A DNA stretch of 22,927 bases from JBQLZQ01 sp052168355 (lineage in GTDB: Bacteria > Pseudomonadota > Alphaproteobacteria > DSM-16000 > Inquilinaceae), in contig JBQLZQ010000055.1 of assembly GCA_052168355.1 (NCBI GenBank), positions 1-22,927 on the forward strand. The letters are read 5' to 3'. Below are positions 1-7,077 of this stretch, one piece after another. Below the pieces are notes generated by a model that ran no database searches, was not told where the DNA came from, and saw only the letters and a program-made list of their open reading frames with translations. The position numbers and the translations under genes are program-made. Numbering within the stretch: the first letter of the stretch is position 1; the number at the start of each line of letters is the position of its first letter.

Positions 1-6
1 CAATGA

Positions 7-48
7 CGTGAATCGCTCTCTAACTCTATGAATAGAGTAGGATTCACG
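7..48. repeat. Nested inverted repeats at the left edge
   Basis: CGTGAATC (7-14) is the exact inverse of GATTCACG (41-48). Inside it, ACTCTA (23-28) is inverted as TAGAGT (33-38) around a 4-base loop. These pairings compete with the larger hairpin at 33-97, because 33-48 takes part in both, so alternative folds or a partial second copy of the same element are possible. No function can be assigned. Confidence 0.4.
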
Positions 49-97
49 CCTTGGGCGGGATCGCCGAAGCGATTCCACCCAAGGCGATCCTGCTCTA
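33..97. repeat. Long imperfect palindrome (hairpin element), possible dispersed repeat
   Basis: Bases 33-43 pair with 87-97 (TAGAGTAGGAT against ATCCTGCTCTA, one G-T pair). After a 3-base bulge (44-46), 47-55 pair with 78-86. Then comes one C/A mismatch, and 57-64 pair with 69-76 around the tetraloop CGAA (TTCG on the other strand, closed by C-G, a very stable RNA loop). No T-run follows on either strand, so it is not a standard intrinsic terminator. Ends of the type TAGAGCAGGAT...ATCCTGCTCTA recall dispersed palindromic elements of alphaproteobacteria; this is from memory and not checked. It could also be a terminator or mRNA-stability hairpin for a gene left of the window. Confidence 0.6.
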
Positions 98-157
98 GGC
101 TTGGCCATCCCAGCATTCCGCATCAAGCCATCCGCACCAGCCTATCGGAGCACTCCC

Positions 158-1048
158 ATGTCCAAGCGCATAGTCTTCACCGGCGGCAGCGGCAAGGCCG
201 GCCGTCATGTGGTGCCCTACCTGCTCGACCAAGGGCACGAGGTGTTCAACGTCGATCTGGTCCCCCTGCCCCACCCGCGCGTCAACACGCTGATCGCCGA
301 CCTGACCGAAAGCGGCCAGGCTTTCAACGCGCTGTCGATGCATTTCGGGTTCGAGGGGTACGAGACGGGCAAAGGCCCGGCGCCGGTCGACGCCGTGGTC
401 CATTTCGCGGCCATCCCGCGCGTCCTCATTTGGCCGGACAACGTGACCTTCCAGGCCAATGTCGCGTCGACCTACAACGTCATCGAGGCGGCGGTGAAGC
501 TGGGCATCCGCAAAATCGTGATCGCGTCGAGCGAGACCACCTACGGCGTCTGCTTCGCCGAGGGCGACAAGGACTATCATTCCTTTCCGCTGGAGGAGGA
601 TTACGACATCGATCCGATGGACAGCTACGGCCTGTCCAAGGTGGTCAACGAAAAGACCGCCCGCGCCTTTGCCATGCGCACCGGCGCCGACATCTACGCG
701 CTGCGCATCGGCAATGTCATCGAGCCGCACGAATACGACCGGTTCCCTGGCTTCCTGGCCGATCCCCCGTCGCGCAAGCGCAATGCCTGGAGCTATATCG
801 ACGCGCGCGATCTGGGCCAGATCGTCGATCTGTGCGTGGCCAAGGACGGTCTGGGGTTCCAGGTGTTCAACGCCGTCAACGACGAGATCACGGCCAACGA
901 GCCGACCGCCGCGTTCCTCGAGAAATGGGCGCCAGGCACCCCCATCGCGCGGGAGCTCGGCGAATATGAAGCGCCGCTGTCGAACCGAAAGATCCGCGAG
1001 GTGCTGGGCTTCAAGGAAGAACACAACTGGCGGCAGTACGTATCATAG
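158..1048 (+). CDS. NAD-dependent epimerase/dehydratase (extended SDR)
   Basis: 296-residue protein of the NAD-dependent epimerase/dehydratase family, an extended short-chain dehydrogenase acting on sugar nucleotides or similar substrates in the cytoplasm. The N-terminal Rossmann motif TGGSGKAG is at residues 8-15, an acidic residue follows the second strand (D33), and the active site shows SSETT near residue 124 and Y157-x3-K161 (YGLSK). The start at 158 has GGAG seven bases upstream and begins exactly at the first Rossmann strand; an in-frame ATG-free extension to 101 is not supported. The gene stands alone, converging on the M20 peptidase with only 20 bases between the stops. The substrate cannot be read from sequence. 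The family call is firm. Confidence 0.9.
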   Translation: MSKRIVFTGGSGKAGRHVVPYLLDQGHEVFNVDLVPLPHPRVNTLIADLTESGQAFNALSMHFGFEGYETGKGPAPVDAVVHFAAIPRVLIWPDNVTFQANVASTYNVIEAAVKLGIRKIVIASSETTYGVCFAEGDKDYHSFPLEEDYDIDPMDSYGLSKVVNEKTARAFAMRTGADIYALRIGNVIEPHEYDRFPGFLADPPSRKRNAWSYIDARDLGQIVDLCVAKDGLGFQVFNAVNDEITANEPTAAFLEKWAPGTPIARELGEYEAPLSNRKIREVLGFKEEHNWRQYVS

Positions 1049-1068
1049 GGCGCGGGTCCGGCCGGCGG

Positions 1069-2451
1069 TCAGTCCCCGGCCTGCCCGTGCCGTTCCGCGC
1101 CCAGATCCCAGAACAGCCCCGCCATGATCCGCACCGCGTCCTCCATCAGGGCGCGGGGCACGTGTTCGTCGGGACCGTGCTGCTGGCATCCGCGATAGGA
1201 ATGCGGGATCCAAATGGTGGGCATGCCCAGGGTGTCCGTAAAGACGGCGTTGGGGATGGTGCCGCCGAGATTGGGCAGCAGGTCGGGCGGCCCCCCGTGG
1301 GTTCGTGCCAGGGAGGCCATGACCCGCGCCACCCAGGGATCGCTCAAGGACGTGCGCGAGGCCTCGAAGGTCTCTTTTCTGGCGCGCGCGACCTCGACAT
1401 CGGAAAACCCCGCCCGCTCCAGATGGCGCCGCAGGTCCGGCAGCAGACGGTCGAGCGTCATGCCGGGGGGAAAGCGCAGTTGCGCGCGGGCCCGCGCCGC
1501 CGGGGGAATGGCGTTTATCGGCTGCGCCGGGTTGCCCGCATCCAGGGCCAGGACCTCGAAGCTGGACCAGGCATAGAGCCGCTCGGCGGGCGACAGGGCG
1601 GGCGCGCCCCAATCCCGATCGTAGGATGGATCGTCGGGCAGCTTTCGCAGCGCCTCCCTCACGTCCGCATCGATCCCCTTGGGCAGCCAGTCCGAAACCA
1701 GGACCTCGCCGCGGGGCGACGCGATGGAGGCCAGCGCATGGGCCAGGCGAAGCGCCGGGTTGGAGGCGATCCCGCCGAAATTGCCGCTGTGCAGCGGCGA
1801 GGATCGCGGCGCCACCCGCAGGTCGAAATTCAAGGAGCCGCGACTGCCCAGGAAAACCGTCGGCGTCTCGGGGCGCAGCCTGGGCCCATCGGACGCGATC
1901 AGCACGTCGGCCGCCAGCGCATCCGCATGGGCCGCGCAAAACTCCTGCAGGCCCACGGACCCGATCTCTTCCCCCGTTTCGATCAGAACCTTGAGATTGA
2001 ACCCCAGTGCCCCGCCACGGGCCTCGAGAACCGCGGCGAGGGCCGCGAAGTTGATGCTGTGCTGACCCTTGTTGTCGACGATCCCGCGCCCGTACAGCCG
2101 ACCGTCCCGTTCGGTCAGGGTCCAGGGCGAGAGGCCATCGGACCAGGCGTCGGCGGCGCCGTGCACGACATCGCCGTGACCGTATGTCAGGATGGTCGGC
2201 AGGTCCGCACCCTCGTGCCGGGTCGCGATCAGGAAGGGGCTGGGAAGATCCGGCGTGTCGTGGACCGCGCAGTCGCACCCCAGGGCCGCCAGTTCCGGCG
2301 CGATCTCATCTTCGAGGTAGCGCAAAAGAACGGCGCGGCGCCCCGGCACCTGGCTTTCCGTGGGCATCGCCACGCGGCGCGTCAGGCGGTCCAACAGCGC
2401 GCCGGACGTCATCTGCTGCCGCGCGAGATCGGTGGCTATTTGGCGGCTCAT
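1069..2451 (-). CDS. M20 family metallopeptidase (ArgE/DapE/carboxypeptidase-like)
   Basis: 460-residue zinc-dependent amidohydrolase of the M20 family, which removes amino acids from dipeptides, peptides or N-acyl amino acids. The di-zinc site is intact: H92 in GHGDVV, the bridging D126 in GRGIVDNKGQ, the catalytic E161 and ligand E162 in ETGEEIGS, D188 in SDG, and H430 near the C-terminus in GPDEH. The lid/dimerisation domain lies roughly at residues 200-320. The length suits the longer M20 dipeptidases. The start at 2451 has AGGAAA upstream; the frame is open to 2604, but those 51 residues are basic and Cys-rich and run into the tautomerase gene. It is divergent from the tautomerase. With two peptide importers nearby, a role in peptide use is plausible, but the substrate is not determined. 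Confidence 0.9.
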   Translation of the reverse strand: MSRQIATDLARQQMTSGALLDRLTRRVAMPTESQVPGRRAVLLRYLEDEIAPELAALGCDCAVHDTPDLPSPFLIATRHEGADLPTILTYGHGDVVHGAADAWSDGLSPWTLTERDGRLYGRGIVDNKGQHSINFAALAAVLEARGGALGFNLKVLIETGEEIGSVGLQEFCAAHADALAADVLIASDGPRLRPETPTVFLGSRGSLNFDLRVAPRSSPLHSGNFGGIASNPALRLAHALASIASPRGEVLVSDWLPKGIDADVREALRKLPDDPSYDRDWGAPALSPAERLYAWSSFEVLALDAGNPAQPINAIPPAARARAQLRFPPGMTLDRLLPDLRRHLERAGFSDVEVARARKETFEASRTSLSDPWVARVMASLARTHGGPPDLLPNLGGTIPNAVFTDTLGMPTIWIPHSYRGCQQHGPDEHVPRALMEDAVRIMAGLFWDLGAERHGQAGD

Positions 2452-2496
2452 GAGTCGTTTCCTGCGGTTCGGGGACGCGATGGCATAGTCGTGCGG

Positions 2497-2537
2497 GCAC
2501 TTTAGAAGCGATCCTTCGCCCGCGACACATAAAGTGC
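2497..2537. promoter_or_regulatory. Perfect 8-bp inverted repeat in divergent promoter region
   Basis: GCACTTTA (2497-2504) and TAAAGTGC (2530-2537) are exact inverses, 33 bp centre to centre, about three helical turns. They lie in the 139-base divergent gap between the M20 peptidase (starts 2451) and the tautomerase (starts 2591). The spacing puts both half-sites on one face of the helix, which suits a dimeric or looped repressor controlling both genes. An RNA hairpin with a 25-base loop is less likely. No regulator gene is adjacent. Confidence 0.45.
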
Positions 2538-2590
2538 GGTAGGGTCCGCGCAGTCGAAGCCGGCACGATTCACAAGGCGAAAGGTCGTAA

Positions 2591-2980
2591 ATGCCCTTCA
2601 ACAAGCTTCATGCACCGCGTTCCCTCGCGCTCGAGACATGCCATGCCATCAACGATCTTCTCCATGCCACCCTGGTGGAAACCTGCGGGGTAAACACCGA
2701 CGACAATTTTTGTCTGATTTCACGATACGCGGCCGACGAGATGATCCTGCACCCCACGTTTCTCGGCGATCGGGACCCCGCCTCGACCATCGTCATCGAG
2801 ATCGCCCTGCTGGCCGGCCGCTCGGACGATCAGAAAGAGGCGCTCTACAGGGACCTTCGCCGCCGCCTTGGCGAAATTGGCTTCGATCCGAACAACTCAA
2901 TCATCTTCCTGATCGAAAACAAGCCGATCGACTGGTCGTTCAATGGCGCGGGTTCCGTTAAGTCCGTGCTGGGTCTCTAG
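2591..2980 (+). CDS. Tautomerase family protein (Tautomerase_2-like)
   Basis: 129-residue protein of the 4-oxalocrotonate tautomerase/MIF superfamily, long subtype. It begins Met-Pro, so methionine removal would expose the catalytic Pro1 that acts as general base in keto-enol tautomerisation. A central SRYAADEM stretch and the C-terminal DWSF motif (about residues 113-116) match the Tautomerase_2 group found beside small-molecule degradation genes. AAGG lies seven bases before the ATG. It is divergent from the M20 peptidase, with which it shares a region containing an 8-bp inverted repeat. The natural substrate is unknown. Downstream is a 106-base gap holding a yciB remnant. Confidence 0.85.
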   Translation: MPFNKLHAPRSLALETCHAINDLLHATLVETCGVNTDDNFCLISRYAADEMILHPTFLGDRDPASTIVIEIALLAGRSDDQKEALYRDLRRRLGEIGFDPNNSIIFLIENKPIDWSFNGAGSVKSVLGL

Positions 2981-2985
2981 TGACG

Positions 2986-3043
2986 ACGCGCCGGACCGCC
3001 AATCCGTAGAGCGGGAAGATACCCGGGGTCGAGGCGGCGCGGA
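2986..3043 (-). pseudogene. Degraded duplicate of the yciB 3' end
   Basis: Bases 3006-3043 match 3974-4011, inside the C-terminal part of the intact yciB gene, at 32 of 38 positions without gaps. An 11-base stretch, ccggaccgcca, is also shared exactly (2991-3001 and 3944-3954) if a 15-base (five-codon) deletion is allowed. Read on the - strand in the yciB frame, the remnant gives STPGIFPLYG against SDPVIFLLYW in the intact protein. No start or full-length frame remains. It is either a relic of an older yciB copy or a duplication formed when the SDR region was inserted. Confidence 0.6.
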
Positions 3044-3086
3044 CAGGGCGACCATCGCTGTCATTCCGCGCACGCTCATGGGCCTA

Positions 3087-3842
3087 TCATGTAAGCCGAA
3101 CGGATATGCCGCCGTCCACGATCATCGGGCTTCCGGTCATGAAGGACGACCGGTCGGACAGCAGGAAAAGTGACGCCTGAGCGATCTCCCTGGCTGTCGC
3201 CAACCGCTTCATCGGGTGCAGGTTCGCGATGACGTCGTGGGTGCCGGGATCCTCTCCGGCCATCGGTGTTTTGGTGCCGCCGGGCAACAGCGCATTGACG
3301 CGGATGCCATCCGCGGCGTGGTCGGACGCCAGCGACTGCACCAAGCCGATCAGTCCCGCCTTGGATGCCGCATAAGCCCCCATTCCCGGCATCCCGCCAT
3401 TGCTGAAGCCAACGAAGGACGACGTGAAGACGATCGCCCCCTGTCCCCGCCGCTTCAGCGCCGGAATCTGGGCTTTGGCGGCCCGGAAAGCGCTTGTCAG
3501 GTTGATCGCGATGACATCCTCCCAAGTCGCGATCGCCATATCCGGGACCGGTCCCATCTCTCCCACGATACCGGCATTGTTGAACGCGCCATCCAGTCCC
3601 CCGAACTCGGTCCCGGCCAGATCGACGAGGGCTTCGGCATACCCCTCTTCCTTTACATTTCCGGAAAGCGACACGGCCCGTCCGGTGCCTTGGTTGATTT
3701 GCCCTGCCAGCGTCTCGAGTTCCGCCGTGCGGCGTGCGCCAAGGACCAGGTTGGCACCCTCGGACGCGAACAACGCAGCGGCGGCGGCGCCGATGCCGCT
3801 GCTTGCCCCGGTCACGATGATTGTCCTGTTTTTCAGTTCCAT
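3087..3842 (-). CDS. Short-chain dehydrogenase/reductase (classical SDR)
   Basis: 251-residue NAD(P)-dependent oxidoreductase of the classical SDR family, cytoplasmic. Cofactor motif TGASSGIG is at residues 11-18, NNAG near residue 90, the catalytic Ser in FTSS near 140, and YAASK (Tyr-x3-Lys) near 153-157. It ends in a typical MIVDGGI segment. An ARR triplet after the second strand favours NADP(H). ATG 3842 is preferred because AGGAG lies eight bases before it; an in-frame ATG at 3869 has no ribosome binding site. Both ATGs fall in an exact 8-bp inverted repeat (3840-3870). Upstream is yciB; downstream the gene converges on the tautomerase. The substrate is unknown. Confidence 0.88.
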   Translation of the reverse strand: MELKNRTIIVTGASSGIGAAAAALFASEGANLVLGARRTAELETLAGQINQGTGRAVSLSGNVKEEGYAEALVDLAGTEFGGLDGAFNNAGIVGEMGPVPDMAIATWEDVIAINLTSAFRAAKAQIPALKRRGQGAIVFTSSFVGFSNGGMPGMGAYAASKAGLIGLVQSLASDHAADGIRVNALLPGGTKTPMAGEDPGTHDVIANLHPMKRLATAREIAQASLFLLSDRSSFMTGSPMIVDGGISVRLT

Positions 3843-3870
3843 GACACGCGCTCCTGTTTGGTGTGTCATG
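3840..3870 (-). promoter_or_regulatory. Perfect inverted repeat enclosing the SDR ribosome binding site
   Basis: CATGACAC (3840-3847) and GTGTCATG (3863-3870) are exact 8-bp inverses separated by 15 bases. In the mRNA the 3' arm contains the AUG of the SDR gene and the loop contains the AGGAG Shine-Dalgarno sequence. The site could be an operator read as DNA, or an RNA hairpin that masks initiation. Sequence alone does not separate the two. Confidence 0.45.
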
Positions 3871-3922
3871 AGGAATTAGGCGCTGGGCGGACGTCGTGGC
3901 GACCCGTTTCATGCGGCGGCGG

Positions 3923-4459
3923 CTACCCGGGACCCTGCCAGTACCGGACCGCCACGCGCCAGGTCACCAGCCAGTAGAGCAGGAAGATAACCGGGTCCGA
4001 GACGGCGTGGAAAACCACCCAGGTCTCGGTGGATGTCGACCGCCAGACGATTTCGTTCAGGATGGCCAGCATCACGGCCAACGCGATCCACGCCACGTGC
4101 AGCACCGCCCAGCCTGTCGACGTCATCGTCAGCTTGTAGTCGAGCGAACGCCGGAGGAGACTGGGCCTGAACGCGCCGCCGATCGCCACGATCACGGCAA
4201 AGGCCGCGCCCCCGATCGTCGCCCGCATCTTGATGTATCGCTCGTCATCGATCGCAACGCCGATGGCCAGCAGCACCACGGACAGGACGACCGTCGCGAT
4301 GGCAATGAACGGAAGCTGGCGATCCATGCGGTGCCGCAGGCCGGTCGCGATCACCGCCGCAAGAATGGCGGCCCCGGTCGCGACGAACAGGTCGAAGAAG
4401 AAATTCGTCAGCAGCAGAACGATACCGGGCAGGAATTCAAGAAGAAGGCGGCGGTCCAT
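3923..4459 (-). CDS. yciB: YciB / septation protein A family inner-membrane protein
   Basis: 178-residue integral membrane protein resembling YciB (intracellular septation protein A, IspZ/IspA family), an inner-membrane protein linked to envelope synthesis and septation. About five hydrophobic segments are visible: residues 8-28, 30-50, 55-75, 90-108 and 125-143, with another near 158-173. Family hallmarks are the N-terminal EFLPG, DERYIKMRATI near residue 74, and LNEIVWRSTSTETW near residues 134-147. ATG 4459 has AGGA six bases upstream; the 12-codon extension to 4495 has no such signal. It lies 78 bases downstream of the ABC operon and 80 upstream of the SDR, so it may be transcribed alone. 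A mutated copy of its 3' end lies at 2986-3043. Confidence 0.8.
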   Translation of the reverse strand: MDRRLLLEFLPGIVLLLTNFFFDLFVATGAAILAAVIATGLRHRMDRQLPFIAIATVVLSVVLLAIGVAIDDERYIKMRATIGGAAFAVIVAIGGAFRPSLLRRSLDYKLTMTSTGWAVLHVAWIALAVMLAILNEIVWRSTSTETWVVFHAVSDPVIFLLYWLVTWRVAVRYWQGPG

Positions 4460-4537
4460 GGTCGATCCTGGTCTCTGCGTCCTGTACTCCCTCAATGGGA
4501 TCCGTGCCCGGACCGGCCGGACGTTAGAACTGCCGAC

Positions 4538-6217
4538 TTATCCCGGGAGTTCCGGTATCACGGAGCGGCCGCGCTCCCGCCATGGCCGGTGGCCCTCGGG
4601 AATGGCGGCGACGAGGCGCCGTGTGTAGTCCTCGCGTGGGCGGGTCATCACCGTCGCGGTCGGCCCCTGCTCCACCACCCTGCCCCGCCACAGCACGACG
4701 GTGCGGTCGGCGATCCGCCGGACGACGCCAAGGTCGTGGCTGATGAACAGGATGCCCAGCCCCTGGTCGCGGCGCAGCCGGTCCAGCAGGTCCAGAACCT
4801 GGGCCCGGATCGATACGTCCAGCGACGCCACCGCCTCGTCGCAGACCAGAATGCGGGGACCGGTGGCCAGCGCCCGCGCCACCGCCGCGCGCTGCAGCTG
4901 GCCGCCCGAAAGCTGGCGGGGCCAGCGCCGTCCCAGATCCGGATCCAGACCGACGTCGGAGAGCAGCCCGGCGACCGTTTCCGTGGCCGCGCGCCCCCGC
5001 AAGCCGCGATGAATGCGCAACGGCACGCGAATTGCGTCGTCGATACGGTGACGGGGATTAAAGCTGGCCAGCGGATCCTGGAACACCATCTGGATGGCGG
5101 CGCGCTGGCCCGGCGCCATCCGCCGCGCGTGGCCGATCGGATCGCCGTCCAGCCGCGCTTCGCCCCCGTCCGCGCTGTCGAGCCCCACCGCGATCCGCCC
5201 CAGCGTCGTCTTGCCCGACCCCGACTCGCCGATCAGGCCGACGATCTCGCCCGGCGCGACCGACAGGTCGACGCCGTCCAAGGCCACGGTCTCCGCCCCG
5301 CGCTGGGCTCCGAACCGCCGCCGCAGGCCGGTCAGCACCAGGCCGCCGGCTGTAGGCGCCACCGAGTCCCGCGCGGATACGGTGTCCTCGGCGACCCTGG
5401 CAAAGGGCAGCGACGTGCGCACCAGGTCGGCGGTATAGGGGTCCCGTGGCGCGGCGATCGTGTCCCTTGCCGGACCGGTCTCCAGGACCCGTCCCCGCCG
5501 CATCACGGCGATGCGGTCGCCGATGGCGGCGGCCACCGCCAAATCGTGGGTGACGAAGATCATCGCGATCCGGCGCTCGTCGACCAGCCCCAGCAGAAGA
5601 TCCAGGATCTGCGCCTGGACCGTGGCGTCCAGGGCCGTCGTCGGCTCGTCGGCCAGCAGCACGCGCGGATCGCCGGCCAGGGCCGCGGCGATGGCCACCC
5701 GCTGTTTCTGGCCGCCGGACAGCTGGTGGGGAAACGCCTCGACCTTGTGCGCGACGTCGGGAATGCCGACACGGGTCAGAAGATCCAGAGTCGCCGTCCG
5801 CCGCGCGGTCCGGCCAAGCCCAAGGTGCGTGGCCACCACCTCGTCCAGGTGTGCTCCCACCGACAGGACCGGGTTAAGGCTGGCCGCGGGGTTCTGAAAG
5901 ATCATGGCGATCTGCCGGCCGGCGACCCCGGTCCTGTCGGCCCCGGGGGCCAGCAGGTTCCCGTCACGGCCGGCCAGCCGCAACTCTCCCGATACGCGCG
6001 CATCGGTCGGCAGCAGGTCGGCGATGGCATGCAGGGTCGCGCTCTTGCCCGAGCCGCTCTCACCGATGATCGACAGGATTTCGCCGGCCGCGACGGTCAG
6101 CGTCAGATCGTTGACGGCCCGCGTCCGGTCCCGTTGTCGGACAAAATCGACGGTCAGGCCATCGAGAGTCAGCACCGGCGCGGCCGTAGGCCGATCGTGG
6201 TTCGCCGGCGCCGTCAT
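4538..6217 (-). CDS. Peptide-type ABC transporter, fused dual ATPase
   Basis: 559-residue protein with two complete nucleotide-binding domains in one chain, equivalent to OppD plus OppF. It powers import by the two permeases encoded just upstream. Domain 1: Walker A GESGSGKS at 52-59, signature LSGGQ at 166-170, Walker B LLADEP at 187-192, switch THD at 223-225. Domain 2: Walker A GESGSGKT at 330-337, signature LSGGQ at 436-440, Walker B ILVCDEA at 456-462, SHD at 493-495. The start overlaps the stop of the upstream permease as ATGA. The longer open frame to 6949 is a shadow of that permease. Fused ATPases of this kind serve oligopeptide, dipeptide, nickel or glutathione-type systems; the substrate here is not determined. 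Confidence 0.92.
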   Translation of the reverse strand: MTAPANHDRPTAAPVLTLDGLTVDFVRQRDRTRAVNDLTLTVAAGEILSIIGESGSGKSATLHAIADLLPTDARVSGELRLAGRDGNLLAPGADRTGVAGRQIAMIFQNPAASLNPVLSVGAHLDEVVATHLGLGRTARRTATLDLLTRVGIPDVAHKVEAFPHQLSGGQKQRVAIAAALAGDPRVLLADEPTTALDATVQAQILDLLLGLVDERRIAMIFVTHDLAVAAAIGDRIAVMRRGRVLETGPARDTIAAPRDPYTADLVRTSLPFARVAEDTVSARDSVAPTAGGLVLTGLRRRFGAQRGAETVALDGVDLSVAPGEIVGLIGESGSGKTTLGRIAVGLDSADGGEARLDGDPIGHARRMAPGQRAAIQMVFQDPLASFNPRHRIDDAIRVPLRIHRGLRGRAATETVAGLLSDVGLDPDLGRRWPRQLSGGQLQRAAVARALATGPRILVCDEAVASLDVSIRAQVLDLLDRLRRDQGLGILFISHDLGVVRRIADRTVVLWRGRVVEQGPTATVMTRPREDYTRRLVAAIPEGHRPWRERGRSVIPELPG

Positions 6218-7077
6218 CGCCGCCCGATCAGGCCAAGCCGGGCGGCCAGCGCGTCGCCCGCCAGGGTCACCGCCAGCACCGTCACCGCGATGGCGACACC
6301 GGGCAGGATGACCAGATAGGAGGCGGTGCGCAAAAGCGCCCGTCCATTCGCCACCATGCCGCCCCAGCTGATCAGGTTCGGGTCGCTGAGGCCCAGAAAG
6401 GCGAGCGCGCTTTCGATCAGGATGGCCTCGCCCACCGTTATGCCGATCAGCGCCACCACGGGCTGCAGCGCCGACGGCAGGACCTCCAGGAAGGCGATGG
6501 CCAGGGGCGCGCGCCCCGCCAGACGGGCGGCGTCCACATAATCCGCCGTCTTGACCCGCAGGACTTCGGCCCGCACCAGCCGGGCGGTCGGCGGCCAGGA
6601 CGAAATGCCGATGGCGATCACCACGTTGGCGGCCGATGCCCCCAGCACGCTGACCAGGGCCAACGCCAGCAGGAAGGTCGGCACGGTCTGAAACGCCTCG
6701 GTCACCCGCATCAGCGCGTCGTCGGCGCGCCCGCCGGCGAACCCGGCCAGGGTCCCGACGACGATGCCGACGCCGATGGCGGCGGCGGCGGCGGCGGCGC
6801 CGACCGTCATCGACACCCGGGCGCCGTGGATCAGCCCCGACAGGACGTCCCGGCCCAACTGGTCCGTGCCCAGGGGATGGCTGGCATCGGCGAACGGCGC
6901 CAGGAGCGGCCGCGCCACCATGTCCAGCGGATCGCCCGGGGCCAGCCAAGGCGCCAGCAGGCCCGCCAGGGCCAGCACGGCGAGAAGCACGGCCCCCAGC
7001 GCTCCGCCGCCCGGCCGTCCCAGCCGGGCCCGGGTGATGGCGGCGATCCCCGGCAACCGTCCGCTAAGTCCGCTCAA
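6214..7077 (-). CDS. ABC transporter permease, DppC/OppC type
   Basis: 287-residue inner-membrane permease of the peptide/nickel ABC importer family, partner of the permease encoded just upstream. It shows an N-terminal hydrophobic segment (about 24-46), the family motif HPLGTDQLGRDVLSGLIHGARVS (about residues 68-90), five further membrane segments, and an EAA-type loop before LPSALQPV. No ATG lies near the expected N-terminus; the TTG at 7077 overlaps the upstream stop as TTGA and gives a normal family length, so translational coupling is inferred. The stop overlaps the ATPase start as ATGA. A run of seven GCC alanine codons (6778-6798) lies in the second membrane segment. Confidence 0.88.
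   Translation of the reverse strand: MSGLSGRLPGIAAITRARLGRPGGGALGAVLLAVLALAGLLAPWLAPGDPLDMVARPLLAPFADASHPLGTDQLGRDVLSGLIHGARVSMTVGAAAAAAAIGVGIVVGTLAGFAGGRADDALMRVTEAFQTVPTFLLALALVSVLGASAANVVIAIGISSWPPTARLVRAEVLRVKTADYVDAARLAGRAPLAIAFLEVLPSALQPVVALIGITVGEAILIESALAFLGLSDPNLISWGGMVANGRALLRTASYLVILPGVAIAVTVLAVTLAGDALAARLGLIGRR

Noticed and set aside
3896..6319. 807-codon open frame on + across the ATPase gene
   Set aside because: It is antisense to a perfect dual ATPase gene; its composition is Arg/Pro/Gln-rich with no domain, as expected from the reverse of a high-GC gene.
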